DNA of 64,000 bases, from contig NZ_JAMXMX010000001.1 in assembly GCF_024055725.1 (NCBI RefSeq), positions 186,001-250,000 on the forward strand, in the 5' to 3' direction. This DNA is from Actinoallomurus spadix. Its GTDB lineage: Bacteria; Actinomycetota; Actinomycetes; Streptosporangiales; Streptosporangiaceae. Positions 43,959-52,311 of the stretch are shown piece by piece; positions within the stretch are counted from its first letter, which is position 1, and every line of letters begins with the position of its first letter. The notes beneath the pieces are model-generated. The model saw only the letters and a program-made list of their open reading frames with translations, had not been told where the DNA came from and did not search any database. Position numbers and translations under genes: made by a program.

Positions 43959-44782
43959 GCGCCGTCGAGGACCAGCAGCGTGGCCGCGGCCGACTCGTCC
44001 ACGAGGGCGACACGGATCTCTTCGGGCCGGTAGTGCCGCAGCGGCACCGCGAAGACCGCCGTGGCGAGCCGCCCCTCGTACTCCGCGGTGTAGCAGAGCA
44101 CGCGGACGTCCTCCTCGTCCCAGCTCTCCCTCAGCCCGGACCGCAGCAGCCCGCCGACCTGCCGGTACGCCGTGCTGCCGTGGAGCTGCTGGAGACTGGA
44201 CTCCAGCGGCATGTCGAACGACCGGTCGGCGAGCGGGTGCCGGAGGCGTACCCGCAGCCGCCGCAGGGGATACAGCCACCGCCGGTCCGCCTCCGGCGAG
44301 AACGCGACCAGCGCCGCGGCCTCACCGACGAGCAGCGTCCCGGCCGCCCAGGGGTGACCGGCCGCCGCGTCCCACCAGGGGCCCGCCCGCGTGCCGAGCA
44401 GCGCCGCGGCCAGGATCAGCCCGGCCCGGGCGAAGCCGCGCCAGGTCACCGGCGTGGGACGCGCGCTCATGCAGCCGCACGAGGAGCCCGGCGCGGCGAT
44501 CCGGGCGTACGCCAGGTACGCCAGGAACCCGGTGGCGAGCACGGCGGCCGCCACGGCCTCGCCCGCGTACACCGGCGGCGCCAGGAGGGCGGCCGCCAGC
44601 AGCAGTTCCACGGCGCCGGTCAGCCGGTAGACGGCAGGTGCCCGTTCCTCGCCGACCAGTGACCGCAACGCGGACCGCCGCGCGGCGCGGCCGGCTGACA
44701 AGCCGGCGCACTTGAGGCCGCCCGACCACAGCAGCGTCGCGCCGACGAACAACGGCTGTACCGACGCCGGCCACTCGGCCAT
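43955..44782 (-). CDS. MauE/DoxX-like membrane protein with C-terminal soluble domain
   Basis: 275 residues with ATG 44782 after GGAAGGAGG. Four TM segments (about residues 8-24, 55-75, 78-98 and 115-160) form the MauE/DoxX-type bundle, with a Cys cluster GSSCGCMS in a loop after TM3. MauE is needed for disulfide-rich methylamine dehydrogenase small subunit maturation, and DoxX relatives are quinone-linked thiol oxidoreductases. A soluble C-terminus (~175-275, FDMPLESSLQQLHGS...) is extra. It is third in a minus-strand operon with a Tat-exported protein and a 17-Cys protein, which suggests it oxidises them. Confidence 0.82.
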   Translation of the reverse strand: MAEWPASVQPLFVGATLLWSGGLKCAGLSAGRAARRSALRSLVGEERAPAVYRLTGAVELLLAAALLAPPVYAGEAVAAAVLATGFLAYLAYARIAAPGSSCGCMSARPTPVTWRGFARAGLILAAALLGTRAGPWWDAAAGHPWAAGTLLVGEAAALVAFSPEADRRWLYPLRRLRVRLRHPLADRSFDMPLESSLQQLHGSTAYRQVGGLLRSGLRESWDEEDVRVLCYTAEYEGRLATAVFAVPLRHYRPEEIRVALVDESAAATLLVLDGA

Positions 44783-44801
44783 GGGGATCGCCTCCTTCCG
44801 G

Positions 44802-45404
44802 TCACGCGCCCGAGTAGACGGTCGCGACGTCCACCTCGTTGGTGTCGGGACGCCAGGCCCCGATCACCTTGACGTGCCGGCCGACCTGCAGGCGGGTCAG
44901 GTCGGCGACCGCGGGCGCGGAGCCGTACACCGCGGCGGTCCTGCCGCCGACGACGTGGCCGATCACCCGCTTGCCGTTGTGGTCGAGGTGCAGGCGTGCG
45001 GCCTCGATGGCGGCGATCGACGCGTCCAGGTTGACGATGTTCACCCAGATTGCGTCCGCGGCCAGCGAGCCGTCCGGCAGGCGGACACCGCGGGCGTAGA
45101 ACCCGTCGCCGACCTTGATCTGGTCGAAGGTCGTCGGGTGCAGCTTCCAGATGCTGGTGCCGTCCGTGACGTGGACGCGGTGCAGGGTCCGGTCGGAGCC
45201 GGAGGCCCTGAGCAGGGAGCCGCTGATGCCGGTGATGCGGCCTTCGGCGAAGTTCGGGTCGAGGGCGCCCGGGTCGAGCTTGATCTTGGGAGGGGCGGCG
45301 AAGGCGGCCTCGGGGGCCAGCGACCCGAGGGCGGTCGCGCCGGCGACGGCGGAACCGCCGAGCACGGCGGAGGTGAGGAAACGACGGCGGTCTGGCTGGG
45401 GCAT
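44802..45404 (-). CDS. Tat-exported OB-fold-like protein
   Basis: 200 residues with a twin-Arg signal (PQPDRRRFLTSAVLGGSAVAGATALGSLAPEAAFA) cleaved after AFA, so it is exported folded. The mature part has repeated small beta units, e.g. RITGISGSLLRASG, HRVHVTDGTSIWKL, VGDGFYARGVRLPDGSLAADAIWVNIVNLDA and QVGRHVKVIGAW, resembling the DUF5666-like OB fold. No Cys in the mature part. It lies 14 bp after the Cys-rich gene and 20 bp before the MauE-like gene. Folded export would suit a protein that binds a cofactor or a disulfide-rich partner before export. Confidence 0.85.
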   Translation of the reverse strand: MPQPDRRRFLTSAVLGGSAVAGATALGSLAPEAAFAAPPKIKLDPGALDPNFAEGRITGISGSLLRASGSDRTLHRVHVTDGTSIWKLHPTTFDQIKVGDGFYARGVRLPDGSLAADAIWVNIVNLDASIAAIEAARLHLDHNGKRVIGHVVGGRTAAVYGSAPAVADLTRLQVGRHVKVIGAWRPDTNEVDVATVYSGA

Positions 45405-45418
45405 GGCGGGGCCTCCGG

Positions 45419-45844
45419 TCAGCTGTCGATACGGGCGGGGGACAGCCCGGTCGAGAGGTCGGCGATGGCGCTGTAGGCCGAGGGCGTCAGGTCGATGATC
45501 CGGTTGGTGTAACAGGTCGACCCGCAGCAGGAACGTTCGCCGCAGAAGGGGTTGGTGTCCGGGCCGCAGTCGGCGATCGACACGCTCACGCACTTGCCGC
45601 TGCAGACGCTCGTCACGTAGAAGACGTGGCCGCACGTGCGCCGAGCCAGGCCCTCGCCGCACTGGTCGGGATGGGTGATCCCGAAGCAGGCGTCGGACGT
45701 GTTCGGCCACGCGCACTGGTGCGAGCCGGAGTTGCAGGTGCCGCAGGCCCCGTGCCCGGCGCTTCCGCAGGGGCCCCAGGAGCTACCGCAGCAGAACCAG
45801 GACATCTCTCCGTACGCGGGAGAGCCGCTGTTGGAACAGCCCAT
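45419..45844 (-). CDS. Cysteine-rich (17 Cys) double-psi beta-barrel-like protein
   Basis: 141 residues from ATG 45844 (CGGAGACAGAG upstream). The N-terminal half is a dense Cys/Gly/Ser region (FCCGSSWGPCGSAGHGACGTC...) and lacks a hydrophobic signal. The C-terminal half looks like a barwin/RlpA-type DPBB: CGHVFYVTSVCSGKCVSVSIADCGP, then IIDLTPSAYSAIADLSTG, the usual DPBB ending. 17 Cys predict many disulfides. With no signal peptide, export could be by piggyback on the adjacent Tat protein. Whether it cuts glycan, binds it, or carries a modified Trp is unknown. Confidence 0.83.
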   Translation of the reverse strand: MGCSNSGSPAYGEMSWFCCGSSWGPCGSAGHGACGTCNSGSHQCAWPNTSDACFGITHPDQCGEGLARRTCGHVFYVTSVCSGKCVSVSIADCGPDTNPFCGERSCCGSTCYTNRIIDLTPSAYSAIADLSTGLSPARIDS

Positions 45845-45897
45845 TCTCTGTCTCCGTTCGTTCGTTCCGACGTGACGGGCCTGCCCGGGTGCCCCTG

Positions 45898-45947
45898 ATC
45901 GTGAAGAAGGAAACTTTCGCCGTCAACAGATCGCTAAAAGGAAACTT
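45898..45947 (-). promoter_or_regulatory. Promoter and paired AAGGAAACTT elements of the Cys-rich operon
   Basis: On the minus strand TTGACG (45921-45926) and CACGAT (45898-45903) are 17 bp apart. On the plus strand AAGGAAACTT occurs at 45907-45916 and 45938-45947, 31 bp (about three turns) apart. One copy falls in the promoter spacer and the other upstream, as expected for cooperative repression. The extended form, GGAAA-C-TTTC, is a partial palindrome. Confidence 0.5.
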
Positions 45948-46044
45948 CCTACAAGCCGCCCCCCGTGCGATTGGCAGAACCGTGCTTCTGCCCTTGTCGC
46001 GCGAACCGTCCGGTGTGCCGCCCATCACCCGCCCTGGCCACACC

Positions 46045-46167
46045 AGGCCACGCGACCTCCTCGACCTGTACGGCGTCACGGACGTGAAGGTCCGCGAGAC
46101 GCTCACCGGCCTCGCCCGCGACTCGCGGAAGAAGGGCTGGTGGCAGGGGTACGACGACGTCCTCTGA
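46045..46167 (+). pseudogene. Remnant of an XRE-DUF5753 regulator
   Basis: The 40 codons before TGA encode RPRDLLDLYGVTDVKVRETLTGLARDSRKKGWWQGYDDVL (in pieces), a close match to the junction between helix-turn-helix and DUF5753 in actinobacterial XRE proteins. The HTH upstream and the receptor domain downstream are missing in all frames; 45889-46044 stays open but is unrelated. A fragment left by deletion is the simplest reading. The rest of 45960-46478 holds no gene. Confidence 0.7.
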
Positions 46168-46478
46168 CGGCCCGGCGAGTCCCGGCCCGGCGCGGGGAAT
46201 GCGCCATGGACGGCCGGGCGGCCGCGGGGCGTCAGGCGCCCGCCCCGACGGTTACCGGGAAGCCCCGGGTGCGGCAGCCCGCCGTCGCCGTTGCCAGTAG
46301 GCCGTCGGTGTGACCGGGCCGGCGTCCGGAACGTCCGGTCTGGTCGGTCAAGGGCGACGGTGAGGTTTCGCGTTCTTCCTGGTCTCCGCCTCGTGGACGA
46401 CGGGGTAGGAGAGGTCGCGGCGGCGGGCACGTGATACATCTCCTTGCCGACGGGTGACACGCGGCAGGGAGTGGGCGG

Positions 46479-47936
46479 ATGACGGCGGTGGGGCAGCGGA
46501 CGGAGAGCGGCGGGGCGGTCGAGGAGGCCGACGCGCTGTTCCGCGCGCTGGTGGACGACGGTGACGCGCCAGGGCTCGCGTATGGGATCGTCGACCGCGC
46601 GGGCCTGGTCCACACGGCCGGGCACGGCGCCGCGCACCTCGACGGCCCTCGTCCGGACGCGGCGACGGCCTTCCGCATCGCGTCGATGACCAAGAGCTTC
46701 ACCGCCGCCTCCATCATGATCCTCGCCGACGAGGGAGCGGTGCGCCTCGACGACCCGGTCAGCCGGTACGTCCCCGCGTTCGGCGCGGTACGGCTGCCGA
46801 CGACCGACTCCCCGCAGGTGACCGTGGGGATGCTGCTGTCCATGTCGGGCGGCCTGCCCACCGACGACCCGTGGGCCGACCGCCAGGAGTCGATGAGCCG
46901 GGAGGAGTTCGCGCGCCTGCTCGCCGAAGGCGTCCGGTTCGTCGGCGTTCCGGGGACCGGGTTCGAGTACTCCAACCTGGGATACGCCGTCCTCGGCCAG
47001 GTGGTCGAGGCCGCCTCCGGCGCGTCGTACCAGGAGTTCGTGGAGCGGCGCCTGATCCGCCCGCTCGGCCTGACGGCGACCGGCTTCGACACGTCGGTCG
47101 CGGCCCGGAGCGGCGTCGCGACGGGGCACTCCCGCCTCGACGGACGCTGGCACCCGGAGGAGTTCTCCGGTCCCGGGGTCTTCTCCGCGATCGGCGGACT
47201 GTTCAGCACGGTCGAGGACCTCGCCCGGTGGATGCGCTGGCTCGCCGGTGCCTTCCCGGCGCGCGACGGCGCGGACGGCGGGCCGCTGCGCCGGGCGTCG
47301 CGTCGCGCCATGCAGCAGGTGCACCGGGCCGTGCCGCCCACCCGGCCCGCGGGGAACCCGGGCGACGGGGCGATGCCCGTCACCGTGGGCTACGGCTACG
47401 GCCTGATGATCCAAGAGGACCCGGTCTGGGGACCGGTCGTCGCCCACAGCGGCGGATATCCGGGGTTCGGATCGCACATGCGCTGGCATCCCCGTACGGG
47501 CCTGGGCGTCGTCGTGCTGACCAACGCGAGGTACGCCACGGGGCGGGTGGCGGCGGCGGCCGCCCTGCGCGCCGTCCTCGCGGACCGGGCCGACCCGCAG
47601 GATCCCGTGGCCCTGTGGCCGGAGACGGCCGAGGCACGGGCCGCCGTCGAGCGGCTCCTGCGCGAATGGGATCCGGCCGTGGCCGCCGCCTGGTTCGCCG
47701 GCAACGTCGACCTGGACCTCGGCCTCGGGCATCGCCGGGCCGCGATCGAGCGCCTGGCCGGCGAGGTGGGGCCGCTGCTCGATCCGGCCGCGCCGGAGGA
47801 GATCATCCGGTCGGACTCACCGGCCCACGCCGTCTGGGAGGTCCGTGGCGAGCGCGGGATGCTGCGCTGCGAGATCCGGCTGAACCCGCAGGACCCGCCG
47901 AGGATCCAGACGCTCACCGTGACGCGCGAGAGCTGA
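46479..47936 (+). CDS. Serine beta-lactamase-fold hydrolase (class C/EstB type)
   Basis: 485 residues from ATG 46479 (GCAGGGAG upstream). Catalytic motifs: S69-M-T-K72 (SxxK), Y-S-N in FEYSNLGYAV, and HSGG in VVAHSGGYPG. The N-terminus has no signal peptide, so a cytoplasmic esterase or D-aminopeptidase-like role is likelier than antibiotic hydrolysis. The last ~110 residues (ERLLREWDPAVAAAWFAGN...) form an additional domain resembling the lipocalin-like end of bacterial serine hydrolases. It stands alone. Confidence 0.9.
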   Translation: MTAVGQRTESGGAVEEADALFRALVDDGDAPGLAYGIVDRAGLVHTAGHGAAHLDGPRPDAATAFRIASMTKSFTAASIMILADEGAVRLDDPVSRYVPAFGAVRLPTTDSPQVTVGMLLSMSGGLPTDDPWADRQESMSREEFARLLAEGVRFVGVPGTGFEYSNLGYAVLGQVVEAASGASYQEFVERRLIRPLGLTATGFDTSVAARSGVATGHSRLDGRWHPEEFSGPGVFSAIGGLFSTVEDLARWMRWLAGAFPARDGADGGPLRRASRRAMQQVHRAVPPTRPAGNPGDGAMPVTVGYGYGLMIQEDPVWGPVVAHSGGYPGFGSHMRWHPRTGLGVVVLTNARYATGRVAAAAALRAVLADRADPQDPVALWPETAEARAAVERLLREWDPAVAAAWFAGNVDLDLGLGHRRAAIERLAGEVGPLLDPAAPEEIIRSDSPAHAVWEVRGERGMLRCEIRLNPQDPPRIQTLTVTRES

Positions 47937-48231
47937 CGCCGGAGCCCGGGCGGCGGCCGGGCCGCTCGGACGAAGGTCGATCCGGTGGGGGGCGCTAGGC
48001 GTTTTGTCCCGATCGTGCTCATGATCGCCGAGCGTTCCGTTCACCTTCCCGCCCGCCGCCGCCGGAGTGGCCGACACCGGCGGCGAGAGGGGACGGAGCG
48101 GCCTTCGCCCGGTTAGGCTCGTCCCCACAACACGGCCAGCGCCTACCCCCAAGGGCACGGAGAATGAGTGCGAGCGACGAGGCATCACCCCGGATTCCGG
48201 CCGACGGGCCGTCGTGCGATCGGGAGGGCCG

Positions 48232-49356
48232 ATGAGCACGACCCCCGATGAGGCGACGGCCGACCCGTCGACCTCCCTCGAAGAAGCCCGCAACCACGCC
48301 GAGCGCGGTGACCTGGACCGCGCCGCGGAGCTGTTCCGCCGGGTGCTGGAGACCGGTGACACGCCCGCGCGGGCGCAGGCGGCGCTGGGCCTGGCGGTGG
48401 TGCTGGAGGGACGCGGCGACGACGACGGCGCCCGGGAGGCCGACCGGCTCGCGATCGCCACCGGAGACCCCGAGTACGGCGCGCGCGCCGCGTACCACCT
48501 CGCGCTGTCCTGGCAGCGGGCCGGCGACCGCGACCAGGCTCGTGACGCCTGGCGTACCCTCGTCGACTTCGGTAACCGCGCCTACCTGCCGCCCGCGTAC
48601 CTCGCGCTCGCCCAGCTCGCCGACGAGGAGGGCGACGCCCGGCAGGCGAGCGAGTGGTGGGAGCAGGTCATCGCGACCGGCGACGAGGAGTACGCCCCGG
48701 TCGCCGCCCACGATCTGGCGTTGCGGCTGATCGACTGGGGCGAGCCCGCACGCGCCCAGCGCGTCCTCGCCGGCGCGCTGGACCTCGTCGACCGGGGCCG
48801 CGACCCGCAGGCGCACGCCCGGCTCGCGGTCAGCCTGGGCATCGCGCACCTGGAGCAGGCCATCCATGCCTTCGGCAGCGTGACGCCGGGCGAGGACGCC
48901 GACCCGGAGGTCGTCCCCCTCGCCATCGAGCTGCTGGCCCGGACGCTCCCCCTGCGCGGCCGGGACGACGCCGCCCAGGAGATCTGGCGGCGCGGCCTCG
49001 ACGACCCGGCGCTCGGCGAGCACGTACGGGCCCGCCTGCGCCGCACGTTCGCCGCCGGGGAGGACGCCTGGTGGGAGGACGAGGTGGAGGCCGCCGTACG
49101 CGCCGGCTCGCTGCCCCTGCTCACCGGCGAGGCGTTCGGGGCGCTCGACCACATGCACGCCGTGATCGCAGCCCGGTACGCCAAGGGCCCCGGAGGCATG
49201 CCCGCCGAGGTCTACGACGTGCTCGGGGAGGCCGTCCAGGTCCCCGGGGACTACGCGTGGGGCCGCGCCCTGCGGGACAGCTTCGCCGAACGGCTCCGCC
49301 AGGCCATGGGCTCCGACGTTCCCGTCCTGCCCCCGGACTGGCCCGACACCGACTGA
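48232..49356 (+). CDS. Tetratricopeptide-repeat protein
   Basis: 374 residues from ATG 48232 (GGGAGG upstream). Helical repeats follow from residue 15: EEARNHAERGDLDRAAELFRRVLETG, AQAALGLAVVLEGRGDDDGAREADRLAIATG, AYHLALSWQRAGDRDQARDAWRTL and LALAQLADEEGDARQASEWWEQV. Each has the W/L-G-Y-A-F pattern of TPRs. The second half (~220-374) is less regular and acidic. Probably a scaffold; partners unknown. A 23-codon frame at 48164-48235 ends with TGA overlapping this ATG. Confidence 0.88.
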   Translation: MSTTPDEATADPSTSLEEARNHAERGDLDRAAELFRRVLETGDTPARAQAALGLAVVLEGRGDDDGAREADRLAIATGDPEYGARAAYHLALSWQRAGDRDQARDAWRTLVDFGNRAYLPPAYLALAQLADEEGDARQASEWWEQVIATGDEEYAPVAAHDLALRLIDWGEPARAQRVLAGALDLVDRGRDPQAHARLAVSLGIAHLEQAIHAFGSVTPGEDADPEVVPLAIELLARTLPLRGRDDAAQEIWRRGLDDPALGEHVRARLRRTFAAGEDAWWEDEVEAAVRAGSLPLLTGEAFGALDHMHAVIAARYAKGPGGMPAEVYDVLGEAVQVPGDYAWGRALRDSFAERLRQAMGSDVPVLPPDWPDTD

Positions 49357-49412
49357 CCGGACGCCCCGGCCCGTCGCGACCGGTCCCGGCCTGCGGCCGC
49401 GCTTCGTGGAGG

Positions 49413-49841
49413 TCAGTCCGCGACGCCGCGCTGGGCGACGACCTTGGTGATCCGCACGCGGACGAGGAGCTCGCCGGGCACCGCGTTGCGGGCGCCGTAC
49501 TCCTCGGCGCGGTCCGCGCCCATGTACCGTCCGCCCAGCGCGGTCGCCCACCGGCGCAGTTCACCGAGATCGTCCGACAGGGACGCCTCACCCCACAGGG
49601 AGACGAAGGAGTACGGCGGGGTCTCCTCGTCGACGCAGAGTGAGACGCGGGGATCCCGGCGCAGGGCCTTGCCCTTGGTTCCGGACGCGGCCGTCGTGAA
49701 CACCAGGTCGTCCCCGTCGAGGAGGAACCAGATCGGTGTCACGTGCGGCGTGCCGTCGGTCCTGATGACGGCCGCCTTGCCGGTGCGGGTGCCGCTCAGC
49801 AGGAAGTCGCGCCACTCTTGTTCGCTCATGGTCTCAGCCAT
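49413..49841 (-). CDS. PPOX-class (F420-dependent type) oxidoreductase
   Basis: 142 residues forming a split beta-barrel: KAAVIRTDGTPHVTPIWFLLDGDDLVFTT, then KGKALRRDPRVSLCVDEETPPYSFVSLWGEA, and an end that reads GELLVRVRITKVVAQRG. These are the flavin/deazaflavin reductase B marks. In actinobacteria this family commonly uses F420H2 and reduces quinones or small electrophiles. ATG 49829 (MSEQEW) is an in-frame alternative start. It converges on the TPR gene. Confidence 0.9.
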   Translation of the reverse strand: MAETMSEQEWRDFLLSGTRTGKAAVIRTDGTPHVTPIWFLLDGDDLVFTTAASGTKGKALRRDPRVSLCVDEETPPYSFVSLWGEASLSDDLGELRRWATALGGRYMGADRAEEYGARNAVPGELLVRVRITKVVAQRGVAD

Positions 49842-49884
49842 GATCCGATTGTTTCCGGGTGGCGCGCCGCCACGCGCGCCGGGG

Positions 49885-51012
49885 TCAGGATACGGAGGTG
49901 CCGATCAAGTGCCCGACCAGGAACGTCACCCCGGCGGCGAGGCCGCCGACGACGACCTGGCGCAGGCCCGAGCGCACGGCCGGCCGTCCGTTCAGCACGC
50001 CGATGCCCGCCCCGACGCCGAACAGCGCGAGGACCGCGAGCGCGATCGCGGTCACCAGGGCGACGGCGCCACCGGTGATCAGGTACGGCAGGACCACGAC
50101 GAACGCGCCCAGCGCGAACGCCAGCAGGCTGGAGCCCGCGGCGCCCCACGGTGAGCCCAGCTCGTCCGGGTCCATGCCGAGCTCCTCCCGCGCGAGCGTG
50201 TCGAGCGCGACCTTCTTGTCGCTCATGATCTGGTCGGCGAGGCGCTCGGCGTCGGCCCGGTTCAGGCCCTTCGCGCGGTAGAGCAGGACCAGTTCGGCGT
50301 GCTCCTCCTCCGGGGTCTCCTCCAGCTCCTGTGCCTCCAGTGCGAGCTCCCGCTCGAACATCTCCCGCTGGCTGGACATGGAGACGTACTCCCCGGCCGC
50401 CATGGAGAACGCCCCGGCCAGCAGCCCGGCGGTCCCGGCGAGCAGGATCGCGCTCCGGGACGATCCGGACCCCGCGAAGCCCATGACCAGGGCGGTGTTG
50501 GACACGAGGCCGTCACTCACCCCGAAGACGCTCGCCCGCAGTGTCCCCGAGCGGTCCGTCCGGTGCCAGCCCTCCCGGCGTGAGATCTGCACCCGCGGGT
50601 CGGGCTTCCCGCCGTCGATGAGTTTGGCGAGCGTGCGCGCGTGACCGCGCTCGTCGTCGGCCATCCCCGGGGCGGCGTCCGGGTCGCGGTCGTAGAGCCC
50701 CGCGTCCGAGCGTTCGGCGCGCTCGATCATCGGCAGGACGGTGCGCGTGGAGAGCCGCCGCGCCGCCGTGGCGAGCAGCCGGGTCCGCATGCTGGGCGCT
50801 CCGGGCGGGGGCACCTCCGCCCCGGCCGCGCGCAGCTTGCCCTCCCAGTGGGCCGCGTGCCGCAGCTCGACGCTCGCCAGCTCCTCCAGGATCTCGCGTC
50901 GTTCCCCGTGCTCGGCGCGGGCGAGGCTGGAGTACAGGGCCGCGGCGTCCCGCTCGCTGGCGAGGAGGTCCTGCCAGCGTTTGACCTTCTGCCGATCGGC
51001 GGCTTTCCCCAT
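49885..51012 (-). CDS. Ferritin-like/VIT1 fusion iron or manganese exporter (MbfA-type)
   Basis: 375 residues. The N-terminal ~140 form a rubrerythrin-like diiron helical bundle (SERDAAALYSSLARAE, ELASVELRHAAHWE, DDERGHARTL) with ExxH-type ligands. The C-terminal VIT1/CCC1 domain has LRASVFGVSDGLVSNTALVMGFAGS, the EYVSMSSQREMFEREL metal arm, and four or five TM helices. MbfA relatives export Fe or Mn through the membrane after ferritin-like sensing or oxidation. It is divergent from the small hydrolase and 43 bp after the PPOX gene on the same strand. Confidence 0.93.
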   Translation of the reverse strand: MGKAADRQKVKRWQDLLASERDAAALYSSLARAEHGERREILEELASVELRHAAHWEGKLRAAGAEVPPPGAPSMRTRLLATAARRLSTRTVLPMIERAERSDAGLYDRDPDAAPGMADDERGHARTLAKLIDGGKPDPRVQISRREGWHRTDRSGTLRASVFGVSDGLVSNTALVMGFAGSGSSRSAILLAGTAGLLAGAFSMAAGEYVSMSSQREMFERELALEAQELEETPEEEHAELVLLYRAKGLNRADAERLADQIMSDKKVALDTLAREELGMDPDELGSPWGAAGSSLLAFALGAFVVVLPYLITGGAVALVTAIALAVLALFGVGAGIGVLNGRPAVRSGLRQVVVGGLAAGVTFLVGHLIGTSVS

Positions 51013-51165
51013 GACTCTCCTCTGAGACCGTCTTCCGTCCGTGACCGAATCCCTGCCGGAACCCTATGACGGACAACCAGCCGGGACCGAAAAGTCATCC
51101 CTCCGGCCGGTCGCCCGCCGCACCTCGGTGACGGTGAGTCGCCGGCCGCGGAGTACGGTTTCGGC

Positions 51166-51768
51166 ATGGACATCGCGACCCCGCAGGGGCCGGCCGAGGT
51201 GACCCTGGACGAGCCGGCGGATCCGGCCTTCCTCCTCGTGCTGACCCACGGGTCGAACGGCGGGGTCGACGCGCCGGATCTGCTCGCCGTCCGCGAGGAG
51301 GCGCTCGCGCTCGGCGGGGCCGTGGCGCGCGTGCTGCAGCCGTTCCGCCGCGCCGGGCGGCGCGCCCCCGGTTCGGCCGCGCGGCAGGACGAGGCCTGGC
51401 TGACGGTGGTCGCCGAGCTGCGGAAGGGATTCCCCGATGTGCCGCTGATTCAGTGCGGGCGGAGCAACGGGGCGCGCGTCGCCTGCCGTACGGCGCTGAA
51501 GGCCGGGGCACGTGGGGTGATCGCGCTGGCGTTTCCGCTGCACCCACCCGGGAGACCCGAACGTTCCCGCGCGGACGAGCTGAGAGCCGCGGGCGTGGAG
51601 GTCGTGGTCGTCAACGGCGACCGTGATCCGTTCGGTGTCCCGGACCCCGCGGACGCCACCTTCGTCCAGGTCATGCCGGGGGAACGGCACGATCTGGCGA
51701 GGAGGCCCGCCGAGGTGGGGGCGGTGGTGGGGGAGTGGCTGCGCCGGTGGAGCACCGGCCGGCCCTGA
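51166..51768 (+). CDS. Small cytosolic alpha/beta hydrolase (KANSL3/Tex30-like)
   Basis: 200 residues with oxyanion VLTHGSNGG, nucleophile in IQCGRSNGARVA (G-x-S-x-G), acid in VVNGDRDPFG and His in GERHDLA. The fold is minimal with no lid. The ATG lacks a ribosome site; TACGGT at 51154-51159 lies six bases before it, so a leaderless message is likely. Function unknown. Confidence 0.86.
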   Translation: MDIATPQGPAEVTLDEPADPAFLLVLTHGSNGGVDAPDLLAVREEALALGGAVARVLQPFRRAGRRAPGSAARQDEAWLTVVAELRKGFPDVPLIQCGRSNGARVACRTALKAGARGVIALAFPLHPPGRPERSRADELRAAGVEVVVVNGDRDPFGVPDPADATFVQVMPGERHDLARRPAEVGAVVGEWLRRWSTGRP

Positions 51769-51818
51769 GCACCCCCGGGTCGATGGTCATTTCGGACTGG
51801 TCCCCCGAAGAGAACGCG

Positions 51819-52022
51819 TCACGCCGCCGTGTGAGCCGGAACGTCGGTCGGGCGGTGCGGCGCGATGATCGCCCCGTCGGGGAGCAGCTCGCCGGTGTCC
51901 TCGAAGAGTACGACCCCGTTGCAGAGCAGACTCCATCCCTGCTCGGGGTGGCAGGTGACGGTGCGAGCGGCCTCACGGTCGGGTGCGGTCGCCGAGGGGC
52001 ATGGCGGCTCGTGCGGGCACAT
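51819..52022 (-). CDS. DUF5999 family small protein
   Basis: ATG 52022 is preceded by GGAGG at seven bases. The 67 residues match a conserved actinobacterial type: MCPHEPPCPSATAPDREAAR, then HPEQGWSLLCNGVVLFEDTGELLPDGAIIAPHRP. The N-terminal Cys/His cluster (CPHEPPC and later C) may bind a metal. No function is known. Confidence 0.9.
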   Translation of the reverse strand: MCPHEPPCPSATAPDREAARTVTCHPEQGWSLLCNGVVLFEDTGELLPDGAIIAPHRPTDVPAHTAA

Positions 52023-52073
52023 CTGCGTGCCTCCGGTCTCGACTACTCGTAGGTGCGGTTGCCTCATGTCACT

Positions 52074-52083
52074 AAGACGTCTT
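52074..52083. promoter_or_regulatory. 10-bp palindrome upstream of the DUF5999 gene
   Basis: AAGACGTCTT is a perfect palindrome about 50 bp upstream of the DUF5999 ATG, flanked by ACT and AGT. It may be an operator. The rest of 52084-52311 is of lower GC and shows no gene. Confidence 0.35.
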
Positions 52084-52311
52084 CGAGTGTGCTGCGGTTC
52101 GCCCGCACGCCGATATGGCCCGAGCGGGCGGTTTTCCGAAGGCCCCAGTGACTCCTCGTGACAGAGATCACTTTACGGCTTATCGGTCCGCACCCGCATC
52201 CAAATCGGCCAAAGAACAACTCTCAGTACAGACAACGATCTGTCGCCGTGACCGGGCAGCCGCGCCGCCGCCCGCGGACGGTGCGCCCGGGCGGTGCCCT
52301 CAGACGGTGCC

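Noticed and set aside
46479-47936. Antibiotic-inactivating beta-lactamase
   Set aside because: No signal peptide, an extra C-terminal domain and general serine-hydrolase motifs point to an esterase or peptidase.
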